Positions 43,316 to 55,788 of a stretch of 64,000 nt of DNA are shown one piece after another. A model generated the notes under the pieces. That model did no database searches. It saw nothing but the letters and a program-made list of their open reading frames with translations, and had not been told where the DNA came from. The DNA comes from Notospermus geniculatus (lineage: Eukaryota; Nemertea; Pilidiophora; Heteronemertea; Lineidae): positions 350,979 through 414,978 of the forward strand of contig NMRB01000189.1 in the NCBI GenBank assembly GCA_002633025.1, given 5' to 3'. The position numbers were made by a program, and so were the translations under genes. The first letter of the stretch is position 1, and every line of letters starts with the position of its first letter.

Positions 43316-44775
43316 GGGTAGTATCCATTCTATGGACCGAGTCCAAATGGACTGAGTAACTTGGACTGAGTGCCAAAAAAGATTTTAACAACAACAATGA
43401 ATGTTTTCACCATAAATTGTTAAGAAATGGTTATCTTCAATATGTAGAACTTGAAAAGAGTTAAGAAAAACAAAACTATAAAATGTTGTTCTTCCCTGAG
43501 CCGACCTGAAATACCCAAGTTACATCAACCCAATAGCGCTCCACGGTCAGTCTATAAATAGTAACAAAACATGACGACGCCACGTCATGTAGCACGCCTT
43601 TCGAGGTAACACACTTGACACTAGCGGCGAAATATCGTGCCTCATTTCACCACTAGCGTAGGTGGAAGGCCGCCATTTTGGATCTTGCCGGCGCGCATGT
43701 AGTAATAGTTCGATCGGCCTAATCGCACAATTCTTTCTAATTAGTATTCAGTTCATTTCTAATACCACTTGTTATCAACACGAAGTCCTTTTAGTATCTG
43801 AAAATATTCGCCTTGAACCCAACAGCACCACTTTTCAACATCATCTATCATCTAGCGTAGATGCCACTGGGTTGGCGGTGACACGGCTGCCCTTACAGAA
43901 ATGTCACATGTACTAAATTACGTTTCGCACGTCCGAATTGGCATTTCACATGTGTGAATTGAATTTCACACGTTCTATTTGTACACGTACTAAAATATAC
44001 CATTTTTGGACATATTGGGAATTTCACACGTAGGCCTACTAAAATTTTTAGCACGTGTGAATTTTTTTAGGACAAGACGTGTGCCATTTCTGTAAGGGCT
44101 GTTCACGATGGTTAAAAACCTTTACCAAAATGTAGTAATCTGCACTACTTTCAATATGGAAACCTAGCACATGCGCTAGTGGTGATATAGAAGATATCGC
44201 CATCTAGTGTCAAGTGTGTCGAGGTAACGATTCACGGAATGCTATGCTGGCAAATTTGCAACCTCGTTCCAAAGGTTGCTGCTATACACACATGAAACAG
44301 ACCGTGCATGCCGGCCACGCCTGAGTGTAGATGTCTGATCCAATACCGCCGACTGAACTCAAATTGGGACCACCTCGTCCCCACGATATTTCCTGGAAAT
44401 ACCGATACCCAGAAGTGTTCATTCTAAAATGCAGAATCTAAGTGGAACGCCTGAGTGTAGATGTCTGATCCAATACCGCTGACTGCACTCAAATTGGGAC
44501 CACCTCGTCCCCACGATATTTCCTGGAAATACATGTACCGATACCCAGAAGTGTTCATTCTAAAATGCAGAATCTAAGTGGAACGCAACTCATTGAAAAT
44601 CTTTTTTTCCTGCTTATTCTGTTGCTTTCGTACGCTTTTGCAGGAGAAAAATGAAATGGTCCATGGACCATGTGCTCACCTGGGTGAACGTACCAGAAAA
44701 ACAAATGACAAATGTTAAATCAAAATGTTCCAGGGTCATGATTGGACTCAGTCCATAGAATGGATACTACCCTAG
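43316..44775. mobile_element. Composite foldback with nested inverted pairs
   Basis: The outer pair is TAGTATCCATTCTATGGAC (left) and its inverse near 44752-44772; a nested pair is 43600-43665 against 44165-44228 (CACACTTGACACTAG). Inside lies a MITE at ~43889-44100 with CCCTTACAGAAATG ends. 44322-44451 and 44452-44585 are a tandem duplication starting AACGCCTGAGTGTAGATG. The outer word also ends the copy at 54404, so it may be a terminal repeat of the diverged nuclease family. Confidence 0.6.
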
Positions 44776-45627
44776 GCAATACCCGTTCAGTAGTGGAACT
44801 GCTAAATTCATGCGATACGCACCACTAGCCCAGTAGAATTACGAAAAACCTAGACAAAATTGCAAGAGAATTTTTCTTCGCAGATTCTGGTTCAGGGGGT
44901 TACTCTGATAGCACATATCATTTTAGGCCAAAATCGGACGACCCTAAGTACCCTAATTTGCATAAATTACGTATGGCCGCCAATGAGTCCGTTTTTGGCC
45001 AATATCTCTTAAACGGTGCGTGTTAGACCCCATAAATGTATTACTGACAGATAGGAATGTCACCCCAAGGAATCCAAATATACCATCAGAATTACGCTGT
45101 GACGTCATATATGTCATATATGACGTCATACATGTCATATATGACGTTATTACATCATATATGACCTAATTATGGCTCCATATTATGTCAGCTTTGGTGA
45201 AATGAACCTAGAGCAGTCTGTGCACCCTGTAGGAACAGCCATGATAGTAAGGGTGTGTGCTACATCAGTAAACACTGTAATCCAAGTTCTATTATAACGG
45301 TTGATCATCCGACTCTTCAAGATCAAGAGGTGCAGAAGCGTTACAACAGGATATGCCTTTGCATCCTGTGCATGTACTCGAACATTCCATGCCATTCTTT
45401 CGATAAGTGCATCGGAGACTGTCACAGTCACCCTTGCATTGGGGTGGCAGCGGATGACCTTCAGACAGATACTCGGGCCGGGTGCTGGGGAGAGGTCCAC
45501 CTTTTCGGGCAGTAGGTGACCATCTTATAGCTGCCAACCTCAATCCGTTGGACTCAAATCTTCTGAACCCATCCAAACCTGGGCTTGAAAATAAACTCTC
45601 TGGCTGTGGTACTTTGCCGCATCTGAA
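44745..45627 (-). pseudogene. Diverged nuclease-family copy A: C-terminus and 3' flank
   Basis: On the minus strand 45627-45292 encodes SLFSSPGLDGFRRFESNGL and then the Cys-rich tail CKGDCDSLRCTYRKNG, CSSTCTGCKGISCCN, which ends the second family of GCDTTS proteins. The rest is 3' non-coding, including the CRE-like cluster at 45096-45170. It breaks at an N (45628) after GCATCTGAA, where an unrelated insert begins. Confidence 0.65.
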
Positions 45628-45628
45628 N

Positions 45629-46695
45629 CAGGTTGCAGGTTGCCCTGCAGGTAATGGTACTTGCTTTATATTGCACTTCACGATTTGCAAAATCGTCCCC
45701 TGGTCTCTTATATGGCAAGCCAAAGCAGAAAAAATGTCAGAACTGAGATAATATTGTCAGGACTACGAGAATATGGTCAACATTTTCGGATTTTGGATTT
45801 AGGATTTCCGATTTTTAAAATTTGTTAAGGTCTCTATAAACCGAAGACCGAAGATGGAAGACCCTGAACTATAAGACGAAGATCCCCACAGTTATAAAAC
45901 GAAGACCCAACTATAAAACGAAGATCCCACATCTATAAAACGAAGACCCAACTATAAAACGAAGATCCCCACATCTATAAAACGAAGACCCCCCAACTAT
46001 AAAACGAAGACCCCCACATCTATAAAATGAAGACGCAACTATAAAACGAAGACCCCCCAACTATAAACGAAGATCCAACTATAAAACGAAGACCCCACAT
46101 ATAAAAAACGAAGACCCAGCTATAAAATGATGGGCTGTGTCAGTAACCAGTGAATAACCACAATGAAGGGTCCAAAATGGAAGAGGTACCCTCAGAGAAA
46201 AGGGTCGAAACGGTTATTGTTGGTCGGATTTAAACGGGGTTGCTTTTAATCAACAGATCTCAGAAAATGTTAATACGAATCTCCTGTCATATCTGGGCCA
46301 TCTCTTACCCCTTTCATAGGGAAAGGGTCTGAACTTGAGGAAATTGACCTCTATAATAATGTATCCAAATTTTGTTAACGACTCTTTCGTAGCACCCACG
46401 TCTCCTTTGTGAACTCCAAAATCACAGCTAAACCTCTCTGTTCTGTTAAAGAACATATCTGTTTTCTAAAAGCACGTCTCTGATTTTATAACACGTTTCT
46501 GTTTTGTAGACGTCTACTTTTTGCGGATATAACCTCCCGTAATTATACCTAGGAAAATTCGCGAGATAGAGAACCACAGAAGTACCTTGTGCAACATCGA
46601 TCCCTACGCAGTTGCATTATTTTCGACATAGGTTTGACTAACGATATGACCTGCGAACTAGTTTCTGCAGGGCAACGTGCAACCTGCATTTTATA
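45629..46695. mobile_element. Insert with inverted ends and a TATAAAACGAAGACCC minisatellite
   Basis: GCAGGTTGCAGGTTGCCCTGCAG at the left end is inverted near the right end (CTGCAGGGCAACGTGCAACC). 45835-46130 is a ~17-25-bp minisatellite with core CTATAAAACGAAGACCC, about 13 units. No gene. Confidence 0.65.
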
Positions 46696-47363
46696 GGGGC
46701 CTACCCGCCGGGTAAGAGAAGAGTCTGGGACATTGTTCGTCTGAAAGATCTGTTTGGGAAAGGAAATGTGTAGTCTCCTTCCAGTGATACATGCTCTTGG
46801 TGGATGTGACACAACATCCAGACTCTTTGGCATTGGAAAAGGAGCGCCCTTGAAGAAAGTAAACAATAATTGGTTCAAGAAGCAAGTGCAGATTTTGACC
46901 CAAGCAAGGGCAGCAGCAGATAAAAGATGTAGAAAAGGCAGGAGAGCTTTCTATTTATATGGCGGGACAATGGAAAACACTCTTGACGAACTGAGAGCCA
47001 AGCGGTTTTCTGAAAAGGTGGCCACTTTTAGTGTTCAGGTCCAGTCATTGCCGCCAACTTCAGATGCGGCAAAGTACCACAGCCAGAGAGTTTATTTACA
47101 AGCCCAGGTTTGGATGGGTTCAGAAGATTTGAGTCCAACGATTTGGGGTTGGCAGCTATCAGACGGTCACCTACTGCCCCAAAAAGGTGGACCTCTCTCC
47201 AGCACCCAGCCCGAGTATCTGCCTGAAGGTCATCCGCTGCCACCCCAATGCAAGGGTGACTGTGACAGTCTCCGATGCACTTATCGAAAGAATGGCATGG
47301 AATGTTCGAGTACATGCACAGGATGCAAAGGCATATCCTGTTGTAACGCTTCTGCACCTCTTG
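46696..47363 (+). pseudogene. Diverged nuclease-family copy B: PIN motif end to Cys-rich tail
   Basis: The frame from ~46700 reads VWDIVRLKDLFGKEM (partly in another frame), HALGGCDTTSRLFGIGKG, LPPTSDAAKYHSQRV, QAQVWMGSEDLSPTIWGW and CKGDCDSLRCTYRKNGMECSS. The order matches the C-terminal half of the 30.4-32.0 kb nuclease (GCDSTSG, WGW, Cys tail), so the two families are homologous though distant. It is interrupted at 47363 by the 4.2-kb element. Confidence 0.7.
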
Positions 47364-48533
47364 CATTACGTTTTTTTTTGCTCTACTGGACGCTGGCAGA
47401 AATTCGCTCAGGCTGGACAATGCTATGACACTTCAAACATTTGCCGAGTAAACACTAAGCTCAGGGTGTGAAGGCTCTTGAAACATTCACATTGCCTCCC
47501 TCGACTCTTAGTTGGTCGAGGTCTTGTGTTAACCCAATCGGCTAATTAAAGCTAACAAGATTAAAATACCAGAGAAGATTTACTCAAGCCTTGGTTTTTG
47601 CACACAGTGTATTGTGTATCACCCCAGCAGGAACTACACAGAGTTCTACTTGTACTGGCTATATTCAGTTCAGCTTGGCCTAGTAAAGTTGAACTCAACT
47701 CCAAAACATGTGGTGGAAGGAAAAAGATGTTTTTGAAGACCAAAATTTTGGCAGAAATAGTAAGAGTTAAAATGCATTAAATAACCTTACTGTATCAACG
47801 AATTTCTCTGAAACTTCGTCAGTTTATTCCTTACACTTTGGAGAATACGGATATCTGTGCAGTTTTGACAGGAAATGCACCTTTTATCAGTATGGGAGGA
47901 GTTTAATGAACACAATTTCACGTAAAATTCAAAAATTAAATATCCCGTAAAAACCTTAATGTATTGGCCAATTTCACTGAAACTTTGGCAGGTTAATCCT
48001 TACATTTCACAAAACACGGATATCTGTGCAGTTCTGATGTAAAATGCCACTTATATCAGAATTGGAGGACTTTAATGAACACACATATCACATAAAATTC
48101 AAGATTAAATTTCCTCCTAAAACCTTACAGTATTGTCTAATTTCCCTGGAATTTTGTCAAGTTAATCCTTACATTTCACGAAATATGGATATCTATGCAG
48201 TTTGGATGGAATTGCCCCTTTTATCAGAACTGGGGGAGCTTAATGAACACAGTTTTCACCATAAAATTCAAAATTAAATATACCCTATAAAAGCTTTAAT
48301 GTATCGGCCAATTTCAGTGAAACTTTGGCAGGTTAATCCTTACATTTCACAAAACACTGATACATGTATCTGTGCAGTTTTGATGTAACACCCCTTTAAA
48401 CAGAATTGGAGGAGTTTATTGAACACACATTTCACATCAAATTCACAAATAAATTTCCCTTCACAACCGTACTGTATTGCCTTATTTGTCTGAAACTTTG
48501 TCTAGGTTATTCCTTACATTTCTCAGAGAAACC

Positions 48534-49774
48534 AAAGAGATTAAAAGCACAAAAATTGACACACAATATATGATGAATAAAAAGGCAATTTCCAGAGTGT
48601 TTGCGAATTTTTGACCCCAACCGGGGTCTTCTTCAGGCTGGAACTTTACAATCCGAAACTCTAGAACAGACTGAGCTGAAACCCAAATGTAGACATGAAA
48701 TATCCCATCCAAACAGGACGTGACAGCAATTAAGGAAAGAAAAGAGTACAAGCCCCAAAAGGTGGTTGCTCAACCTAACAGAAATGTAAATAGTGAATGT
48801 AAGGCTTGACTAGGCTGAAGGGAAAATATAGCTTGGAGGATTTAAACTAACAGTATAATTATACTAACAGTACAATACCCCCAAGACCATAGTAAGAGTA
48901 ATTTATATTAAATAAATGTAGGAAGTGATAACAAATTAGGCCTAGAAAATAAATGAAAAGCAAGATAATAAGAAATGAAGGGGCAACAGTAAAGAAAGGG
49001 AGCCTATAGGTGAACAGCACCTACAAAACCTGACCAACGAAAAATTAGAAACAGACCATCATGGACAAAGACATAGGCCTAAAAAGAGGAACCCTGTCCT
49101 CCAAGGAAAAGGGTCTACTAAAGGGAAAAGAGGGGTTGCAAAGCACTGACCTGCGAACAAAATAGGAGAAGAGCAATGGAAGACAAGGCCTAGAAAAAGG
49201 ACCCCTGTCCCCCGGCCCGAGCTACAGTCTTCCAAAGCAAATAGGAGAAGAGCAATGGNAGGTGATACAGTAGACAACGTTCTTACTATCACAATCCGTG
49301 GGGCTCCTCAGGCGGAGTTGATGGGACTTTCCGGTGGATGAGCTGGTGATGTGGGACTGGGGTGGTAAGGAGATGCAAAGTTCACATTTCCGACCCCTCT
49401 TAGGTCCTTTCCGTTAGCATGGGTCACAGGTGGGCTTAGCCTGTTGGATGTCCGAGGTGGAGACCTTGGCTCTTACAAGCCTCCAAGCTATATTTTCCCT
49501 TCAGCCTAGTCAAGCCTTACATTCACTAATTACATTTCTGTTAGGTTGAGCAACCACCTTTTGGGGCTTGTACTCTTTTCTTTCCTTAATTGCTGTCACG
49601 TCCTGTTTGGATGGGATATTTCATGTCTACATTTGGGTTTCAGCTCTGTTCTAGAGTTTCGGATTGTAAAGTTCCAGCCTGAAGAAGACCCCGGTTGGGG
49701 TCGAAAATTCGCAAACACTCTGGAAATTGCCTTTTTATTCATCATATATTGTGTGTCAATTTTTGTGCTTTTCA
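48534..49774 (-). mobile_element. PLE copy with opposed tails and a 13-bp TSD
   Basis: TCTCAGAGAAACC occurs at 48521-48533 and 49775-49787. From 49485 leftward, the minus strand carries the start of the PLE linker region (CTTGTAAGAGCC...), a deletion of most of the GIY-YIG domain, and the 3' region to its tail at 48534. The remaining 49490-49774 is a second tail in the opposite direction. Each tail has the GGGGTC hairpin and the GTGTGTCAA end. The arrangement matches the inverted partial copies known for Penelope elements. Confidence 0.85.
49671..49732 (+). ncRNA. Hammerhead-ribozyme-like motif, best-preserved copy
   Basis: CTGAAGA, an extra A, then GACCCCGGTTGGGGTC and GAAAATTCG, with TTCCA before and TGGAA after for stem I. 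The opposite-strand copy is at 48591-48645. The core deviates from canonical by one base and by a poorly paired stem III. Confidence 0.35.
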
Positions 49775-50020
49775 TCTCAGAGAAACCGGTGCAGTTTTGA
49801 TGAAAAATACCCCTTTTATCAGAACTGGAGGACTTTAATGAACGCACATATCGCATAAAATTTAATACCGGTATTAAGTTTTCTCTTAAAACCTTACTGT
49901 ATTGCCTATCTGTCTGAAACTTTCTCAAGTTATTCCTTACATTTCACAAAATATGGATATCTGTGTAGTTTTGATGGAAAATGCCCCTTTTATCAGAATT
50001 GCAGGAGTTTAATGAACAAC

Positions 50021-51103
50021 ATTTAAAGTTTCACAGTTACAATCGTTTTCAACCCCTGAACAGAATCGATGTATGACTAAGTTAGTGTCGGTTGAAAGAT
50101 GTGGAATGAAAAGTCAACTTAGTTTCACACACTTTTCCAGTGAATGAATCCCTTAGCACTTGCCATCAAGATTTATTCATGAATGTCCGATGGTCCTTGA
50201 AGGTGTCAGATATGGGAATTACTGTGGGCAATGGACCAGTTTGAAGGCACAGTCATGCATAGGCAGCGGCCATGGGTGCCACTAAAATTGGCCGATCACT
50301 TTCCATCCCAATATCATTTATATTTTGATATATGAGATCTTCCAATCACTAATTTGTGTCGCATTGATATAACAACCTACATGTTGATAAAAAATTTTGA
50401 CCTAGCCTACTCGAATATGCTGCACATGCTAAAGTGATTCATATGGTCTAATTCCTAGTCCAAATATTTATTCCATTATGCCAATCTTATTATAATGGAA
50501 GGACTCCATTTTGAAATACGTCCGTACCAACTGGAGTTGATCGCATCATATACAGGTGTACAGTGTAGCAATGTGTACAGCTGTTAGGTCAACGAGCAAA
50601 CATGGGTCTTTGTCACGCACATTCTCATAAACTACGCATTGACCAGAGACAACAACGTTTGGGAATGTTTAGTGATTATTTGGGGAGTGCCCTCCATCTA
50701 CTTTTAGGCCAGAAAGTGATGCGAGCTTTGCAGAATCAATGGCTTTTCTGAACTCATCGAGCGGCACATTTTGCCATCACCTTTTTTGTTTTGCGCTGGT
50801 ACCATCTGCACCAATTCCGTGTGAGCCGCAGAACACCATACACCTGTCTTCGACCATTGTCTCATCGCCACATCCATTACATTGCATGGGCGGTATCAGG
50901 ATACTTTCCCTCCGGACAATTGCCCACGATTTCTGCCCCCCCCCCCCTGACGTTTACCCCCCGTAGGACCTCTCATGTTCACTTCATTTTGGGGGCCGAA
51001 AAGCCGCTTAGCCATACATACCGGAATTTCTGCGGCAGTAGCCTATACTTCACAGACTATGCCTACTTCCTACACCATTACCGGTATTAGGACCCCACAG
51101 CCC
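50021..51103. other. Unassigned, ending at a gap
   Basis: No gene signature. An assembly gap of 245 N runs from 51104 to 51348. A poly-C run at 50937-50947. Confidence 0.5.
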
Positions 51104-51589
51104 NNNNNNNNNNNNNNNNNNNNNNNNNNNNNNNNNNNNNNNNNNNNNNNNNNNNNNNNNNNNNNNNNNNNNNNNNNNNNNNNNNNNNNNNNNNNNNNNN
51201 NNNNNNNNNNNNNNNNNNNNNNNNNNNNNNNNNNNNNNNNNNNNNNNNNNNNNNNNNNNNNNNNNNNNNNNNNNNNNNNNNNNNNNNNNNNNNNNNNNNN
51301 NNNNNNNNNNNNNNNNNNNNNNNNNNNNNNNNNNNNNNNNNNNNNNNNTAAATTCCTTATTTCTGGGTCGTTTTCGACATTTAAAAAACTTTTATCCAGT
51401 ACCAAAGTCATTCTAGAAAGAATGGAGTGACTTGCGCATCAATCGGGCCAATATCAACCGAGATTTTAGTCTTAGGCAGAAGCCCAATCTGTGGTTAATC
51501 TATGAGTAAACATGCTAATTGCACCTCCCCACATCAAAGGTAAGGGGAGGTGACCGCCGTCTTTGGAGTAGAGCAAAAAAAACGTAATG

Positions 51590-52517
51590 TGATCTTGAAG
51601 AGGAGGATGATCAACCATTATAATAGAACTTGGATTACAGTGTTTACTGATGTAGCACATACCCTTACCATCATGACTGTTCCCATTTTCATGACAGGGT
51701 GTACAGACTGCTTTAGGTTCATTTCATCAAAGCTGATGTAATATGGAACCATAATTAGGTCATATATGATGTAATAATGCCATATATGACATGTATGACG
51801 TCATATATGACATATATGACGTCACAGCGTAATTCTGATGGTATATTTGGGTTCCTTGGGGTGACATTCCTATCTGTCAGTAATACATTTATGGGGTCTA
51901 ACACGCACCGTTTAAGAGATATTGGCCAAAAACGGACTCATTGGCGGCCATATGTAATTTATGCAAATTAGGGTACTTAGGGTCGTCCGATTTTGGCCTA
52001 AAATGATATGTGCTATCAGAGTTACCCCCTGAACCAGAATCTGCAAAAAAAAATCTCTTGCAATTTTGTCTAGGTAAGGCGTTATTTTTGCTATTTCTAC
52101 TGGACTACACATCAAAAGGAGAACTTGAGGGCTGTAATGACGTCATGCCCGTTGCTGACGTCACGGATGACGCGACGGCAATCTTGGTGACTTCATGACG
52201 TCAAAAGGCCTTAACAGCATTGTTATCTTCGTTTACCTTGTATCTCGAACTATAGCGATATCAAAATTCGGGCTTCGTAAGGACAATTCCCAGGCCCGTC
52301 AGCATTTGCATACCAAGTTTGGCGGCGATCCGTCCGTCAGTCTCGGAGAAAATCGCGAACAAACAAACAAACTCTTGTCAAATTTTAGTATGATACAAGG
52401 TTGCTCATATTACGGAATATTCTGAAAATTTCCATTCATTTATTTGCAATAAACTTTTTTCTGAATTATTTCTGTGCATGTGGGTCGATTAATGAAACTC
52501 CATCAGCTGATGAGGAC
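51590..52517 (+). pseudogene. Diverged nuclease-family copy C: 3' end and flank (continuation of copy B)
   Basis: Continues copy B after the 4.2-kb element. It holds the last codons and non-coding 3' sequence, including two TGACGTCA palindromes at 51797 and 51818 and three more between 52138 and 52202. It matches copy F (56935-57856) closely. Confidence 0.7.
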
Positions 52518-53306
52518 ATTAGCACCGTGGGGAATCGGCAGCCGCCTCTCCGAGTATTTCGTTCCCGCAGCAACCCTCTCCGAGTCGCATATTACACCTC
52601 ACCGAGTAAAAACGGCGAATGTTGCTGAAACGCCGAAAAAACAGGTGGTTTTATAACTCCTACCTCAGAGTAAGTTTTTTATGATCCCGCGGAGGCTATT
52701 TTAATTTGTATACTCTATCGTTCGGAAGAAAGTTTATCAAGGTTTTAGCTTGCAATCGGATGTACGATGTGAAATTGTTGGGAAGGTTGCCGATCTGCGT
52801 AAAATCCACTGTGTGTCAATCGCTTCATCCTCGGACGAAAATGCCTCTTTTAGTCAAGTACAAACACTAAAATGGTTATCTTCGTGATCGTAATTAAGTT
52901 TTCGTCTGAATCTTGGAAGAAACAAGGCGTCTGCGAGATAAAAAGGCTAACAGTTGAGTTGACTAAAAGAGGCATTTTCGTCCGAGGATGAAGCGATTGA
53001 CACAGCACAGTCCAGTGGATTTTACGCAGATCGGCAACCTTCCCAACAATTTCACTTCATACATCCGATCGCAAGCTAAAACCCGGATAAACTATCTACC
53101 GAACGATGGAGTATACAAATTAAAATAGCCTCCACGGGATCATAACAGACTTACTGTGAGGTAGGAGTTATAAATCCACCAGTTTTGTCGGCGTTTTCTG
53201 TCTCATCAGCGACATCCGCCATTTTTACTTGGTAAGGTGTAAAATATGACTCGGAGAGGGTTGCTGCCGGAATGAAATACTCGGAAAGGCGGCTGCCGAT
53301 TCTCAT
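52518..53306. mobile_element. Foldback element H1, ~0.8 kb
   Basis: An almost complete palindrome from GAATCGGCAGCCGCC to GGCGGCTGCCGATTC, pivoting near 52910. Blocks such as TCGCTTCATCCTCGGACGAA and GGAAGGTTGCCGATCTGCG recur inverted. The right end is joined directly to copy D without the CACCGTGG end seen in H2, so this copy is truncated or recombined. Confidence 0.85.
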
Positions 53307-53996
53307 GCCATTCTTTCGATAAGTGCATCGGAGACTGTCACAGTCACCCTTGCATTGGGGTGGCAGCGGATGACCTTCAGACAGATACTCGGGCCGGGTG
53401 CTGGGGAGAGGTCCACCTTTTCGGGCAGTAGGTGACCATCTTATAGCTGCCAACCTCAATCCGTTGGACTCAAATCTTCTGAACCCATCCAAACCTGGGC
53501 TTGAAAATAAACTCTCTGGCTGTGGTACTTTGCCGCATCTGAAGTTGGCTCTCAGTTCGTCAAGAGTGCTTTCCATTGTCCCGCCATATAAATAGACTAG
53601 AGAAAGCTCTCCTGCCTTTTTCTACGTCTTTTATCTGCTGCTGCCCTTGCTTGGGTCAAAATCTGCACTTGCTTCTTGAACCCATTATTGTTTACTTTCT
53701 TCAAGGGCGCTCCTTTTCCAATGCCGAAGAGTCTGGATATGCACCAAGAGCATGAATCACTGGAAGGAGACTACACATTTCCTTTCCAAACAGATCTTTC
53801 AGACGAACAATGTCCCAGACTCTTCTCTTACCCTTCTTCTCTCCACACTTCTTTTCTCATCTGAAGACTAGCCCTTAGCCATTCTTGTAGAGCCGTTTGA
53901 CATGGCTGATATACCGTTCAGCAATGGCATCATACATGTACGTCTTTCTTTGACTTAAGTGGCATTGTCGGAAATTCGTACTCCTCACTACCATGT
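53307..53996 (-). pseudogene. Diverged nuclease-family copy D, internally deleted
   Basis: On the minus strand it encodes the Cys-rich tail region (partial), SLFSSPGLDGFRRFE, and non-frame remnants up to a segment matching LYKNG(A). Roughly 400 bp between the FDG-type and GCDTTS motifs are deleted relative to copy F. Confidence 0.6.
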
Positions 53997-54403
53997 CAGT
54001 GCTAGACATGTAATGTACCCTCATTAGATACACCTATGATAAAAATTTGGAGGTGATCCAGTCATTAGTTCAGGAGTTATTGCACTTTTTGTGTTTTTGG
54101 CTTCCGCCACCTGGTGGCCAAGCTAAGAGTCGAATCGGACCGAAACTTGGTGCCATAGGTCATTTGACCTAGGGGTATATATGTACCAAGTTTCAGATCA
54201 ATAGCTCCAGCGGTTACGAAACGTGCCCTGCTAACGGACGACGACGGACGACGACGGACGACGACGGACGACGGACGCAGACCCACGACATAAGCTCACT
54301 CCAGGTGAGCTAATGACGGGCAGTTAGTACTAATCTTATCAGCACCTAGCCAGTATCCTTTCATATTAACGGCTTGTTTCTTGCATTTTTCACATTTTGG
54401 CAG
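53997..54403. repeat. Repeat with (GACGACGGA)n block
   Basis: 54235-54280 holds tandem GACGACGGA units, followed by CATAAGCTCACTCCAGGTGAGC. Upstream are TACCAAGTTTCAGATCAATA and ACCTAGGGGTATATA words. This type of repeat is widespread in marine invertebrates; its class is not identified here. Confidence 0.6.
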
Positions 54404-55788
54404 TCGGTCCAAGTTACTCAGTCCATTTGGACTCAGTCCATAGAATGGATACTACCCTAGGCAATACCCGTTCAGTAGTGGAACTGCTAAATTAATGCGA
54501 TACGCACCACTAGTCCAGTAGAATTACGAAAAACCTAGACAAAATTGCAAGAGAATTTTTCTTCGCAGATTCTGGTTCAGGGGGTTACTCTGATAGCACA
54601 TATCATTTTAGGCCAAAATCGGACGACCCTAAGTACCCTAATTTGCATGAATTACGTATGGCCGCCAATGAGTCCGTTTTTGGCCAATATCTCTTAAACG
54701 GTGCGTGTTAGACCCCATAAATGTATTACTGACAGAGAGGAATGTCACCCCAAGGAATCCAAGTATACCATCAGAATTACGCTGTGACGTCATATATGTC
54801 ATATATGACGTCATACATGTCATATATGACGTTATTACATCATATATGACCTAATTATGGCTCCATATTATGTCAGCTTTGGTGAAATGAACCTAGAGCA
54901 GTCTGTGCACCCTGTCATGAAAACAGGAACAGCCATGATAGTAAGGGTGTGTGCTACATCAGTAAACACTGTAATCCAAGTTCTATTATAATGGTTGATC
55001 ATCCGACTCTTCAAGATCAAGAGGTGCAGAAGCGTTACAACAGGATATGCCTTTGCATCCTGTGCATGTACTCGAACATTCCATGCCATTCTTTCGATAA
55101 GTGCATCGGAGACTGTCACAGTCACCCTTGCATTGGGGTGGCAGCGGATGACCTTCAGACAGATACTCGGGCCGGGTGCTGGGGAGAGGTCCACCTTTTC
55201 GGGCAGTAGGTGACCATCTTATAGCTGCCAACCTCAATCCGTTGGACTCAAATCTTCTGAACCCATCCAAACCTGGGCTTGAAAATAAACTCTCTGGCTG
55301 TGGTACTTTGCCGCATCTGAAGTTGGCTCTCAGTTCGTCAAGAGTGCTTTCCATTGTCCCGCCATATAAATAGACTAGAGAAAGCTCTCCTGCCTTTTTC
55401 TACGTCTTTTATCTGCTGCTGCCCTTGCTTGGGTCAAAATCTGCACTTGCTTCTTGAACCCATTATTGTTTACTTTCTTCAAGGGCGCTCCTTTTCCAAT
55501 GCCGAAGAGTCTGGATATCCACCAAGAGCATGAATCACTGGAAGGAGACTACACATTTCCTTTCCAAACAGATCTTTCAGACGAACAATGTCCCAGACTC
55601 TTCTCTTACCCTTCTTCTCTCCACACTTCTTTTCTCATCTGAAGACTAGCCCTTAGCCATTCTTGTAGAGCCGTTTGACATGGCTGATATACCGTTCAGC
55701 AATGGCATCATACATGTACGTCTTTCTTTGACTTAAGTGGCATTGTCGGAAATTCGTACTCCTCACTACCATGTCAGTGCTAGACAGA
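54404..55788 (-). pseudogene. Diverged nuclease-family copy E, internally deleted
   Basis: Same as copy D in its coding part. It also has the full 3' flank (CRE-like palindromes at 54785 and 54806) and an end at ~54404-54460 with ACTCAGTCCA/TGGACTCAGTCC and CCATAGAATGGATACTAC. It lies head-to-head with copy F around ~55789. Confidence 0.65.

Larger units (their letters stand above)
47782..50020. repeat. ~169-bp minisatellite, interrupted by a PLE
   Basis: Four full units start near 47782, 47950, 48120 and 48288, with a partial one near 48466. Shared blocks are GTTAATCCTTACATTTCAC, GGATATCTGTGCAGTTTTGA and TTTAATGAACACA. The array resumes after the PLE at 49788 and runs to ~50020. Units differ by ~10-20%. 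Confidence 0.85.
47364..51589. mobile_element. 4.2-kb TIR element inserted in a nuclease-family copy
   Basis: CATTACGTTTTTTTT-GCTCTACT at the left end is inverted at the right end. The uninterrupted sequence exists at 56930 (CACCTCTTGATCTTGAAG), showing insertion with a 2-bp (TG) duplication. The contents are a ~169-bp minisatellite, a PLE insertion, 1 kb of unassigned sequence and a 245-base gap. No transposase was recognised. Confidence 0.75.

Noticed and set aside
50975-51430. ORFs crossing the gap
   Set aside because: Mostly made of unknown residues from N bases.
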